DNA from: Actinomycetota bacterium
GTDB taxonomy: Bacteria; Actinomycetota; AC-67
Direction of reading: 5' to 3'
NCBI GenBank assembly: GCA_040905475.1
Contig: JBBDRM010000136.1
Location: 18,643 to 82,642, forward strand
DNA length: 64,000 nt
Shown: positions 1 to 8,012 of the stretch, one piece after another
Layout: every line of letters starts with the position of its first letter
Numbering within the stretch: the first letter of the stretch is position 1
Position numbers and translations under genes: made by a program
Notes under the pieces: generated by a model
What the model was told of the DNA's origin: nothing
Seen by the model: only the letters and a program-made list of their open reading frames with translations
Databases searched by the model: none

Positions 1-44
<44 letters not shown>

Positions 45-53
45 GCTCGGTGC

Positions 54-497
54 CTAGCGGGCGTACGCGGTCGTGGTCTCCATCGCGCGGAGACGCTCCG
101 ACATCGCGCGCATCATCTTCATGCCCACGTTCGGTGCGACGGCCAACAGGCTCGCGAAACCGCGCGGCTCGAGGACGAGCAGCGACAGGTCTGTCTCTGC
201 GACGACCGTCGCTGCTCGCGGCGCGACCTCGAGCAGACTCATCTCACCGAAGAAGTCGCCGGGCTCGAGGGTCGCCAGGTGCTGCCCGCGGAGCGTCGCT
301 TCGGCGCGTCCTTCCACGATCACGAAGAACTCGGCGCCGGGCTTGCCCTCCTGAACCAGGGTGGTCCCGGCGGCTCGCCGGCCCTCGTCGAACAGCTGGG
401 CGAGTCTCGCCAGCTCGCTGGGGCTGCAGCCTGAGAAGAGCTTGATCCCTCGTAGCACTTCGACCTTGTCCGAAGCGGCTCGCTCTCGACGCGCCAT
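54..497 (-). CDS. Cyclic nucleotide-binding domain protein (Crp/Fnr-type sensor domain only)
   Basis: This 147-residue protein is essentially one cNMP-binding beta-roll, with no DNA-binding helix-turn-helix after it. The phosphate-binding cassette is visible as F-G-E-M-S-L-L, then P-R-A-A-T-V, with the conserved Glu and Arg that hold the cyclic phosphate. The start chosen is the ATG at 497 because an AGGAGG ribosome site lies about 8 bases upstream; longer reading upstream is not protein-like. The gene diverges from ligD. A stand-alone domain of this kind could bind a partner or act as a cAMP/cGMP sink. The window also encodes three class III cyclases that could supply the ligand, which is inference. 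Confidence 0.85.
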   Translation of the reverse strand: MARRERAASDKVEVLRGIKLFSGCSPSELARLAQLFDEGRRAAGTTLVQEGKPGAEFFVIVEGRAEATLRGQHLATLEPGDFFGEMSLLEVAPRAATVVAETDLSLLVLEPRGFASLLAVAPNVGMKMMRAMSERLRAMETTTAYAR

Positions 498-618
498 CGC
501 GATCGACCTCCTCAGTTCCCGGCGATCCGGTCGGGTGTCATGCTGCGTCTTTCTTGCCGCGACGCCAATGGGAAACCTCACTCGCCCGGTGTGAGGAACC
601 TCACTACGCTCTAGCCCG

Positions 619-3072
619 ATGGCAGCCGCCCGCCGACCCGCACTGAAGTTCCCGCGTGAGCTCCCCGTCACGAAGCGCGGGCAGCATTGGTACGCGGATC
701 TCGACGGCGTCGAGGTGCGGCTCTCGAACTGGAACAAGGCGTATTGGCCCGACGAGGGCTACACGAAGGGCGACCTGCTCACCGCTTACTACAACCTGGC
801 GCCGATGATCCTCCCCCACCTGCGCGACAGGCCGCTGACGCTGCTGCGGATGCCCGACGGGATCGCCGGGCCCGAGTTCTACGAGAAGCAGGCTCCCTCG
901 CACACGCCGGACTGGGTCCCGCGGGCGCGCGTCACCGGCCTGTCGAGGAACCGATCGATCGACTTCCTGATGGCGAACAACACGGCGTCGCTGCTGTTCG
1001 TCGCGAACCTCGGATGCCTCGAGATGCATCCCCTTCACTCGCGAGCGGGCCGGATCGACCGGCCGGACTACGCGTTCTTCGATCTGGATCCGTTCGAGCC
1101 GATCACCTTCGAGACCGTGCGGCGCGTGGCGGTCATGGTGAAGGTCGCCCTGGAGAAGCTCGGGCTCCGGGGCTATCCGAAGACCTCGGGCGCGACGGGG
1201 ATGCAGGTCTTCGTGCCGCTCGACGGGACGCATACCTATTCCGAGGCCCGCGCGTTCGTCGAGCGGGTCTGCCGGTTGATCAACCGGACCTGGCCCGAGG
1301 GCACCACGATGGAATGGGAGATCGCCAAGCGCGCCGGGAAGGTGTTCCTCGACTACGCCATGGTGTCGGAGGGACGCAACATCGGCTCGGTGTATTCGGT
1401 TCGCGCCAAGCCCGGCGCACCGGTTTCCACGCCGCTGAAGTGGGACGAGCTCGAGCAGGACATCGAGCCCCGTGACTTCACGATCGCGACGGTCTGGAAC
1501 CGCTACGAGCAGGTGGGCGACCTGTTCGCCCCCGTGCTCGATGGGGGGTCGAAGAAGGGGCAGAACCTCAACAAGGCGATGGACGCGCTCGGTATCGACC
1601 GCTCGAAGCTCGACGCTCCGGCCGATCTGCGCGCCGAAGCACCGGCCGAGCCGCTCAAGGAGTACAAGAGGAAGCGCGATTTCGCGATCACATCCGAGCC
1701 GGCCGGCAAGCCCGGCACGGTGGAAGTCGACCGGCCGACGTTCATGATCCACAAGCACCACGCCCGGCGGCTCCATTACGACCTTCGGCTCGAGCGCGGC
1801 GGCGTGCTCGTGTCGTTCGCGGTACCCAAGGGGCTGCCCGAAGAGCCGGGCGTCCGCCGGCTCGCGGTCCACGTCGAGGATCATCCCATGGAATACGGCT
1901 CGTTCGAGGGGCAGATCCCGAAGGGCGAGTACGGCGCAGGCGAAGTGCGGATCTTCGACGAGGGCACCTACGAGCCGCTCGAGTGGACCGACAAGAAGAT
2001 CACGATCCGGCTCTACGGCGAGCGGCTGGACGGCGAGTACCACATCGTCAAGACCGACGAGAAGAACTGGCTGATCTTCCGCTCCACACGGTCCGGCCCG
2101 CTCGCCGCGAAGCCGATGCCGCCCGTCCTGCAGCCGATGCTCGCCACCGCGGGCGGGAAGCCGTTCGACGACCCGAAGTGGACGTTCGAGGTGAAGTGGG
2201 ACGGCGTGCGGACCTTCGCCTACCTCGGGGGTGAAAAGACTCGGCTCGTCTCGCGACGCGGCCGAGACGTCAACGTCCAATACCCGGAGCTGGTCGACAT
2301 GCACGGGCTGCTCGCCGGGGACAACGCGCTCGTCGACGGTGAGATCGTGGTGCTCTCCAAGGATGGGCGGCCGTCGTTCGAGCGGCTGCAGAGCCGGTTC
2401 ACGCTGGCGAAGCCGACGGAGCGTGACTTGAAGGCCAACCCGGTGATCTTCATCGCGTTCGACCTGCTGTGGCTCGACGGCGAGTCGCTGATCGACCGAC
2501 CGCTCGAGGAGCGGACGGAGGCGCTGCGACGCGTCCTGGTGCCCGGGCCGCGCGTGCAGAACTCGGTCGCCATCGAGCGGGAAGGAAAGAAACTGTTCGC
2601 CGAAGTGAAGAGACGGGGCCTCGAAGGAGTCATCGCCAAGCGCAAAGGCTCGCGCTACGTCCCCGGCCGGCGCACCAAGGACTGGGTCAAGATCAAGGCG
2701 GTCAACCGGCAGGGCTGCGTGATCATCGGTTGGTCGGCGGGTGAGGGCCGGCGCGACGGCTCGATCGGCGCGCTGCTGGTCGGGGTGTACAAGGACGGGA
2801 AGCTGATCTACGCAGGGCACGTCGGCACCGGCTTCACCGACCGGACATTGAAGACGCTGTCCGAGAAGTTGCGGCCGCTCGAGACAAAGGAGTCGCCGGT
2901 CCCGACGCCGCCCAAGGACGAGGTCGACCTCCGCGGCGTGCGCTGGGTCCGGCCGGAGCTGGTCTGCGAGGTCGAGTACCTCGAGTTCACGTCGCAGTTC
3001 CGGATGCGGGCCGCCTCGTTCAAGGGCCTTCGCGAGGACAAGGCGCCCGAGGACTGCGTGTACGAAGGCTGA
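619..3072 (+). CDS. ligD: Multifunctional DNA ligase D (polymerase-phosphoesterase-ligase), NHEJ
   Basis: This is an 817-residue LigD for repair of double-strand breaks by non-homologous end joining. Domains run in the mycobacterial order. The primase-like polymerase spans about 1-320, with catalytic D155 and D157 in F-D-L-D-P and the S-G-A-T-G motif near 190. The 3'-phosphoesterase spans about 350-495, with H-K-H-H at 378-381 followed by R-R-L-H-Y-D. The ATP-dependent ligase spans about 505-817, with the K-x-D-G nucleotidyl-transfer lysine at 526. All three active sites look intact. No Ku gene, the usual partner, is in the window. The ATG start fits the conserved N-terminus. Confidence 0.95.
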   Translation: MAAARRPALKFPRELPVTKRGQHWYADLDGVEVRLSNWNKAYWPDEGYTKGDLLTAYYNLAPMILPHLRDRPLTLLRMPDGIAGPEFYEKQAPSHTPDWVPRARVTGLSRNRSIDFLMANNTASLLFVANLGCLEMHPLHSRAGRIDRPDYAFFDLDPFEPITFETVRRVAVMVKVALEKLGLRGYPKTSGATGMQVFVPLDGTHTYSEARAFVERVCRLINRTWPEGTTMEWEIAKRAGKVFLDYAMVSEGRNIGSVYSVRAKPGAPVSTPLKWDELEQDIEPRDFTIATVWNRYEQVGDLFAPVLDGGSKKGQNLNKAMDALGIDRSKLDAPADLRAEAPAEPLKEYKRKRDFAITSEPAGKPGTVEVDRPTFMIHKHHARRLHYDLRLERGGVLVSFAVPKGLPEEPGVRRLAVHVEDHPMEYGSFEGQIPKGEYGAGEVRIFDEGTYEPLEWTDKKITIRLYGERLDGEYHIVKTDEKNWLIFRSTRSGPLAAKPMPPVLQPMLATAGGKPFDDPKWTFEVKWDGVRTFAYLGGEKTRLVSRRGRDVNVQYPELVDMHGLLAGDNALVDGEIVVLSKDGRPSFERLQSRFTLAKPTERDLKANPVIFIAFDLLWLDGESLIDRPLEERTEALRRVLVPGPRVQNSVAIEREGKKLFAEVKRRGLEGVIAKRKGSRYVPGRRTKDWVKIKAVNRQGCVIIGWSAGEGRRDGSIGALLVGVYKDGKLIYAGHVGTGFTDRTLKTLSEKLRPLETKESPVPTPPKDEVDLRGVRWVRPELVCEVEYLEFTSQFRMRAASFKGLREDKAPEDCVYEG

Positions 3073-3111
3073 CCGGGAGGAGGCGATCCCCGCGCGACGA
3101 ATCCCATCGGG

Positions 3112-5022
3112 GTGAGACGCCGCCGATCGCCGCTCTTCCTACTCCTCGTTGTCGTGGCCGGCCTCGCCGTGCCGCCGAGCTGGGCTCCCGCGCAGGCGGC
3201 TGGTGAGCCCTACCGCTATCGCGGCGTCATCTTCGGTCCGTACGGACGGCCGTGGACGCACGACGATCGGATGAGCGTGCTCGCGTGGATGGGCAGGCCG
3301 TGGCGCGACACCGGCCGGCCGCGGATGAACATCTACATCCACGCGGCGAAGGACGACGTTTACCAGCGGCTGCGGTGGCGAGCGCCGTACCCCGCGGAGC
3401 AGATGACCGCGTTCACGCAAGAGATCGCCCTGGCTCGTTCGCTCGGCGTCGAGTGGGTGCCGAACCTCAGCCCCGGGTTCCCGCTGATCCCTTCCGCGGC
3501 GCTCCCCGACGGCCCGCCGAGCCGGGACATCTGCTTCTCGTGCCCCGCCGACCTCGAGGCGCTCGTCGCGAAGCTTCGCCCGTTCGCCGAGGCCGGGGTC
3601 CGCACGTTCATGATCTCGTTCGACGACGTGCAGAAGCTCTCGACCCACGTCGAGGATCTGCTCACCTACGGTCTGGGCGACGCCGCGTACGGACGGATGA
3701 ACGCGGATCTGCTCAACCGCGCCCGCGAGCGACTGCGAGCCGAGTTCCCGGCCTCGCCGGATGAGGCACCCGTCCAGGTGCTGACGGTGCCGGCCGAGTA
3801 CAGCGGTACGGCGGCCAGCGCCTACCTGAAATCATTCGGCGAGACCTTGGACGCCGACATCCCGGTGATGTGGACCGGGACGCACGTCGTGTCGCCGGAG
3901 ATCCTGGCGTCGGAGGCAGCAGCGTACAGCGCCGCGATCTCGACGCCGGCGTCGGGTCCGCGCAAGCTGTTGATCTGGGACAACTTCCCGGTCAACGACT
4001 ACAACGGCAACATCTTCTCCTCGACCGGCCTGCCGACGAACTTCAAGCTCAACACGGGGCCGTACAAGGGCCGCGGCGCCGACCTCGCGGCGGTCATCGA
4101 CGGGATCGTGGCGAACCCGATGAACGAAGCCGAGGCTTCGAAGGTCCCGCTCTACTCGGTGGCCGCGTACCAGAACGACCCGGCCGCTTTCACGACGTCC
4201 GCAGCGACCTGCCCGCTCGATGACGACGTCGCCGGATGCTTGGCCGAGGACGCGTGGCTGGAGGGAATCGCGGAGTTCGGAGGTCCGCTGTCGGACGCAG
4301 TGTTCGATGTGGTCGCTCAGATGCGCTCGACGCCGATGGATCGGACCGAAGCGCCTGTGTTCCGTGCCCGTTGGGAGGCGGTCCGAGACACGTTCGGCGA
4401 CGCCTTCTGGCCGGAGCCTTGGGCCGCGCTGGTTTCCGAGCTGGGCGACGAGGGTGCCGCCCCGGGTCTGCTCCGCGCCGGGCTCGGCAACGCCCGGTTC
4501 ATCGCGGAGACCAAGAACCACCTGGCGACGCTCGAACGCAACGTCGCGGCCGGGCTGGCGGCCACCGATCTCCTCGCCGCCCTACGGCCGGCGCTCGATG
4601 CGAAGATCATCGCTTCGTCGAGTGGCGCCGTTACCGTGACGGGGGTCGCGCGCGCTCCCGAGCTCGCAAGGGTGATGGACGCGCTGACGACGCTGCTTCC
4701 CCGAGAGACCGTGATGCGCGCGACTCCCTACAGCGTCCACGGCGACCGGTTCCAGCACTCGATCGACCAGGTGTACGTTCGCGAGAATCAAATGGACGCG
4801 TTCACCGGCTTCGTGCACGAGGCGTTCCTCGGGTGGCTTCCGGCCGGGCCGATCGCCGTCTCGGGACCCGTGACCGTCACCGTGAACGGAAACCCGGTGA
4901 TGCTTCGGTCCGACGGCTCGTTCGAAGCAACGGTTCCCATCGAGCCCGGCGAAAGCCTTCTGACCGTGATCGCCACGGACGCGGCGGGCCTCACGACCGG
5001 CGCGCGGTTGACCCTCACCTGA
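3112..5022 (+). CDS. Secreted GH84-like beta-N-acetylglucosaminidase with C-terminal Ig-like domain
   Basis: This 636-residue protein has a Sec signal peptide (residues 1 to about 30, four Arg then a Leu/Val core ending A-Q-A). The N-terminal half matches the GH84 O-GlcNAcase/hyaluronidase pattern: R-G-V-I-F-G-P-Y-G-R-P-W, then N-I-Y-I-H-A-A-K-D-D and a W-R-x-x-Y-P element. The paired catalytic aspartates are D171-D172 in F-M-I-S-F-D-D. The last 60 residues look like a bacterial Ig-like or glucodextranase-type beta domain. It starts at GTG. It probably removes N-acetylglucosamine from glycans or cell-wall debris outside the cell. The substrate is not readable from sequence. It lies 39 bp after ligD, but no functional link is evident. 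Confidence 0.82.
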   Translation: MRRRRSPLFLLLVVVAGLAVPPSWAPAQAAGEPYRYRGVIFGPYGRPWTHDDRMSVLAWMGRPWRDTGRPRMNIYIHAAKDDVYQRLRWRAPYPAEQMTAFTQEIALARSLGVEWVPNLSPGFPLIPSAALPDGPPSRDICFSCPADLEALVAKLRPFAEAGVRTFMISFDDVQKLSTHVEDLLTYGLGDAAYGRMNADLLNRARERLRAEFPASPDEAPVQVLTVPAEYSGTAASAYLKSFGETLDADIPVMWTGTHVVSPEILASEAAAYSAAISTPASGPRKLLIWDNFPVNDYNGNIFSSTGLPTNFKLNTGPYKGRGADLAAVIDGIVANPMNEAEASKVPLYSVAAYQNDPAAFTTSAATCPLDDDVAGCLAEDAWLEGIAEFGGPLSDAVFDVVAQMRSTPMDRTEAPVFRARWEAVRDTFGDAFWPEPWAALVSELGDEGAAPGLLRAGLGNARFIAETKNHLATLERNVAAGLAATDLLAALRPALDAKIIASSSGAVTVTGVARAPELARVMDALTTLLPRETVMRATPYSVHGDRFQHSIDQVYVRENQMDAFTGFVHEAFLGWLPAGPIAVSGPVTVTVNGNPVMLRSDGSFEATVPIEPGESLLTVIATDAAGLTTGARLTLT

Positions 5023-5084
5023 CTGATCCGACCGGTTTCTTCTCGCTCTTCTCGATGTGTACAACTATAGGGTTCAAGGTGTAT

Positions 5085-5100
5085 CCTCATGTGTATGAGG
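5085..5100. promoter_or_regulatory. Inverted repeat over the vapB start (possible autoregulatory operator)
   Basis: CCTCAT, a GTGT spacer and ATGAGG form a perfect 6-bp inverted repeat whose right arm is the likely ATG start of vapB. A second small palindrome, TGTACA, lies about 25 bp upstream. VapBC operons are typically repressed by their own complex binding such repeats next to the start. A role as operator or as an mRNA hairpin hiding the start is inference. Confidence 0.4.
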
Positions 5101-5292
5101 ACGAACATCGATATCGACGACGTGGTTCTCCGGGAGGTTCAGCGTCTCACCGGCGCGCGCACCAAACGCGAAGCGGTCGACTTGGCGCTCCGAGAGCTGG
5201 TCGCACGATATCGGCGGGCCGGGATCCTCAAGCTTCGCGGCCGGGTGCGGTGGGAAGGCGATCTCGGGCGGAGCCGCGCAGCCCGATCATGA
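5095..5292 (+). CDS. vapB: VapB-family antitoxin
   Basis: This 65-residue protein begins M-R-T-N-I-D-I-D-D and continues T-K-R-E-A-V-D-L-A-L-R-E-L, the hallmark of the VapB antitoxin family whose N-terminus folds as a ribbon-helix-helix-like DNA-binding dimer. The C-terminal tail would wrap the toxin. The family N-terminus favours the ATG at 5095 over the ATG six bases upstream. The stop overlaps the vapC start (ATGA), so the pair is translationally coupled with the antitoxin first, the usual order. Confidence 0.88.
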   Translation: MRTNIDIDDVVLREVQRLTGARTKREAVDLALRELVARYRRAGILKLRGRVRWEGDLGRSRAARS

Positions 5293-5684
5293 TCGTCGTC
5301 GATACCAGCGTCTGGATCGACGTCCTGAACGCGAATGACACGCCACAGGCCCTCCGTTGCGTCGAGCTGCTCGAGGACGGCGCACCGATCGCTTTGACCG
5401 ACGTCATCTTCACCGAAGTGCTCCAGGGGCTTCGGACCGAGCGGGAGGCCGCGCGCGTCGAACGCTACCTCCGGTTGTTCCCGACCTTGAGGCTGGGATC
5501 CCTTGACGACTTCGCGCTGGCCGCTGGCCTCTATCGGTCTGCGCGTCGCGCCGGCGTCACGGTCCGAAAGACGTTGGACTGTCTGATCGCAGCGCCCTGC
5601 GTCCGCGAGGGCGCACCGATCCTGCACGCGGATGAGGATTTCAACCGCCTCGCTTCTTGCACGCCGTTGACGATCTTCTCGTAG
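5289..5684 (+). CDS. vapC: VapC-family PIN-domain ribonuclease toxin
   Basis: This 131-residue protein is a single PIN domain. The acidic residues that bind Mg2+ in VapC RNases are all present: D5 in V-V-D-T-S-V-W, E43 in F-T-E-V-L-Q-G, D97 in T-L-D-C-L-I-A, and D115/D117 near the end. Toxins of this family cleave tRNA or rRNA when released from VapB. It overlaps vapB by four bases. Its stop lies 4 bp from the convergent deacetylase gene's stop. The active site looks functional. The RNA target cannot be told. Confidence 0.92.
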   Translation: MIVVDTSVWIDVLNANDTPQALRCVELLEDGAPIALTDVIFTEVLQGLRTEREAARVERYLRLFPTLRLGSLDDFALAAGLYRSARRAGVTVRKTLDCLIAAPCVREGAPILHADEDFNRLASCTPLTIFS

Positions 5685-5688
5685 GAGA

Positions 5689-6429
5689 TCAGAACTCTTC
5701 GAGCCGGAACAGCTTGTAGGACTCGGCGTACTCGAAGGCGCCCTCGAAGCCCTTCTCCTTGGCGGCCGCGGCGATCTGCTTGTTGCGCTCGCGGATGAAC
5801 TCCCCCACCGGCCATTCGCCGACCTGCGATGCGTGCGCCTCGAGCGCCTTCACCTTGAGGTCGATCGTGTCGGTGATGTCGATGAAGACGTCGGGGTCGC
5901 TGAACGCGACGACGAACAGCGCCTTGGGCTTGTGCGGCTCGAGGCCCTCTTCCTTCCACAGCTCCGGGAACATCAGGCCACTGGACGCGTCGGGGTTGAT
6001 CGAGCGGAACACGACCTCGCCGACCGCGATGTGGTCGGGATGGTTGAGATACGCCGGCGCCCAGTACCGGCTCGTTGGGTCCTGCGAGATGATCGCATCG
6101 GGCTTGACCTTGCGGATCTCGCGCGCGACGGCCTTGCGCAGCTCCAGGTCCGGATACAGATAGCCGTCCTCGAAGCCCATGAAGATCACGTTTTCGATGC
6201 CGAGGATCTCCGCGGCTTGGAGCTGCTCCTGCCGGCGGATGTCGGCGAGCTTCTCGCGGGTCATCTCCGGATCGGACGAGCCTGAGGCGCCGTTGGTCAC
6301 CATGCAGTACGTGACCTGGACCCCCTCGCGCGCCCACTTCGCGCAGGTGCCGGACGCGCCGAACTCGGCGTCGTCGGGGTGCGCGTAGATGACCATGACC
6401 CGCTCGAGCTCGAGCCCTTCGTAATCCAT
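5689..6429 (-). CDS. PIG-L/LmbE-family deacetylase
   Basis: This is a 246-residue zinc-dependent N-deacetylase of the PIG-L family. The metal-binding A-H-P-D-D motif lies near the N-terminus and the second N-H-P-D-H motif near residue 140. Relatives remove acetyl groups from GlcNAc-inositol in mycothiol synthesis (MshB), or from mycothiol conjugates or sugar lipids. Which of these applies is not clear. The ATG at 6429 is chosen because GGGAGGAG sits 7-8 bases upstream. Its neighbours give no pathway. Confidence 0.85.
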   Translation of the reverse strand: MDYEGLELERVMVIYAHPDDAEFGASGTCAKWAREGVQVTYCMVTNGASGSSDPEMTREKLADIRRQEQLQAAEILGIENVIFMGFEDGYLYPDLELRKAVAREIRKVKPDAIISQDPTSRYWAPAYLNHPDHIAVGEVVFRSINPDASSGLMFPELWKEEGLEPHKPKALFVVAFSDPDVFIDITDTIDLKVKALEAHASQVGEWPVGEFIRERNKQIAAAAKEKGFEGAFEYAESYKLFRLEEF

Positions 6430-6491
6430 CGCGTCGCTCCTCCCGGTGACGAAAGGCGAGTCTACCGGGCTCCTCACTAGGATGCCGCCCG

Positions 6492-8012
6492 ATGGCGAAG
6501 CACGTGGTCGCGGCGTTGATGGAGTACCGGGCTCAGGAACATCCCGAGCACGTGTTCCTCAAGATGGACGGCGTTCGCGAGACGTGGGGATCGTTCTATG
6601 CGAACGTTCTCCGCGTCGCCGGCGGCTATCGCGACGCGGGTCTGCGCACGGGCGACCGCGTCGCGGTCATGCTCCCCAACTGCCCGGAGTTCCTCTACGC
6701 GCATTTCGGAGCCATCTGCGCGGGTCTCGCGCCGGTGCCGGTCAACACGGCGCAGCGCGGCGAAACGCTCGCGTTCCTGCTGCGCGATTCCGGCGCGCGC
6801 GGCATCGTGATCGACGCGGCGCTGCAACCCCAGTACGAGGGGGACGGGCTCGTCGAGATCGTGCGGGGAGCCCCCGTTGCCGGCTCGGGTGGGATCACGC
6901 TGAGCGACGTGCTCGCGGGACCCGCGCGCGAGCTTCCGTACGAAGAGGCCGAGGGCTCAACGTTCGGGGTCCTCTACACCAGCGGAACCACCGGCCCGCC
7001 GAAGGGCGTCGTCCCGACCAGGACCGACATCGCCCCCTTGCTGGCCATGTGGCAGGCCATGGAGGTCGCCGCGGGCGAGACCCTCTACACCTGTCTGCCG
7101 CTCTTCCACGGGAACCCTCTGGCGATCTCGGTGCTCGGCGCGATGTTCCTCGATACCGCGATCGCGGTGTCCGAACGGTTCTCCGCGAGCCGGTTCTGGG
7201 ACGAGTGCCGGGAGTTCGAGGCCGTCGAGTTCAATCACGTGGGCGCGATCATCCCGATCCTGCTGAAGCAACCTCCGCGCGACAACGACCGCGACAACCC
7301 CGTGCGGGTGTGTCTCTCCGCCGGCTGTCCGCCGCACGCATGGGAGCCGTTCCAGGATCGCTTCGGGGTGAAGATCGTCGAGCAGTTCTCGATGGTCGAT
7401 GCGCCGGGCTACCTGATCAACCTCGAGGGGCGTGTCGGCTCGATGGGGAAGCCGGTCGCCGGCTGCGAGGCCGCGATCCTCGACGAGGCCAGCTTCGAGA
7501 TGGGGCCGGGGCTCGTCGGAGAGCTCGGGCTGCGCGCGGCGGAAGGCCGAACGCACTACTACCTGAACCAGCCCGAGGCCACCGACGAAGCGTTCCGCCA
7601 CGGCTGGTTCCACACCGGCGACCGCGCCTGGCGGGACGAGGATGGGTTCTTCTACTACGCCGGCCGAAAGAAGGAATCGATGCGCCGGCGCGGCGAGAAC
7701 GTGAGCGCGTGGGAGGTCGAGAACGTCGTGAACCAGTTTCCGGGCGTTCTCGAGTCGGCCGCGCACGCGGTCCCTAGCGAGCTCGGCGAGGACGAGATCA
7801 AGGTCGTGGTCGTGCCGCGCGATGGGGTAACGATCGATCCGCGGGCGCTGACGGATTTCTGCGCGACCCGGATGGCCGCGTACGCCGTCCCCCGCTACGT
7901 CGAGATCCGGACCGAGATACCGAAGACACCGACGGAACGCCCCCGGTACGCGGAGCTGCGTTCAGAAGGCATCGGCGAACGGTCGTGGGATCGCTCGCGT
8001 AACGAGCGCTAA
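6492..8012 (+). CDS. AMP-binding acyl-CoA ligase (CaiC/FadD-like)
   Basis: This 506-residue ANL-superfamily ligase activates a carboxylic acid through an acyl-AMP and transfers it to CoA. The A3 loop Y-T-S-G-T-T-G-P-P-K-G is near residue 162, the T-G-D motif near 377, and the hinge region R-R-G-E-N-V-S-A-W-E-V-E follows. The usual C-terminal P-K-T-x-T-G-K, whose lysine helps adenylation, is replaced by P-K-T-P-T-E-R. The same replacement occurs in the gene fragment at 9753-9959, so it is a subfamily trait rather than a lone mutation. The substrate is unknown. Its stop overlaps the convergent cyclase gene by four bases. Confidence 0.85.
   Translation: MAKHVVAALMEYRAQEHPEHVFLKMDGVRETWGSFYANVLRVAGGYRDAGLRTGDRVAVMLPNCPEFLYAHFGAICAGLAPVPVNTAQRGETLAFLLRDSGARGIVIDAALQPQYEGDGLVEIVRGAPVAGSGGITLSDVLAGPARELPYEEAEGSTFGVLYTSGTTGPPKGVVPTRTDIAPLLAMWQAMEVAAGETLYTCLPLFHGNPLAISVLGAMFLDTAIAVSERFSASRFWDECREFEAVEFNHVGAIIPILLKQPPRDNDRDNPVRVCLSAGCPPHAWEPFQDRFGVKIVEQFSMVDAPGYLINLEGRVGSMGKPVAGCEAAILDEASFEMGPGLVGELGLRAAEGRTHYYLNQPEATDEAFRHGWFHTGDRAWRDEDGFFYYAGRKKESMRRRGENVSAWEVENVVNQFPGVLESAAHAVPSELGEDEIKVVVVPRDGVTIDPRALTDFCATRMAAYAVPRYVEIRTEIPKTPTERPRYAELRSEGIGERSWDRSRNER

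Noticed and set aside
604-2820. 738-codon open frame on the minus strand across ligD
   Set aside because: It is antisense to a full-length LigD with intact motifs; its Arg/His/Asp-rich translation is typical of a GC-rich shadow frame.
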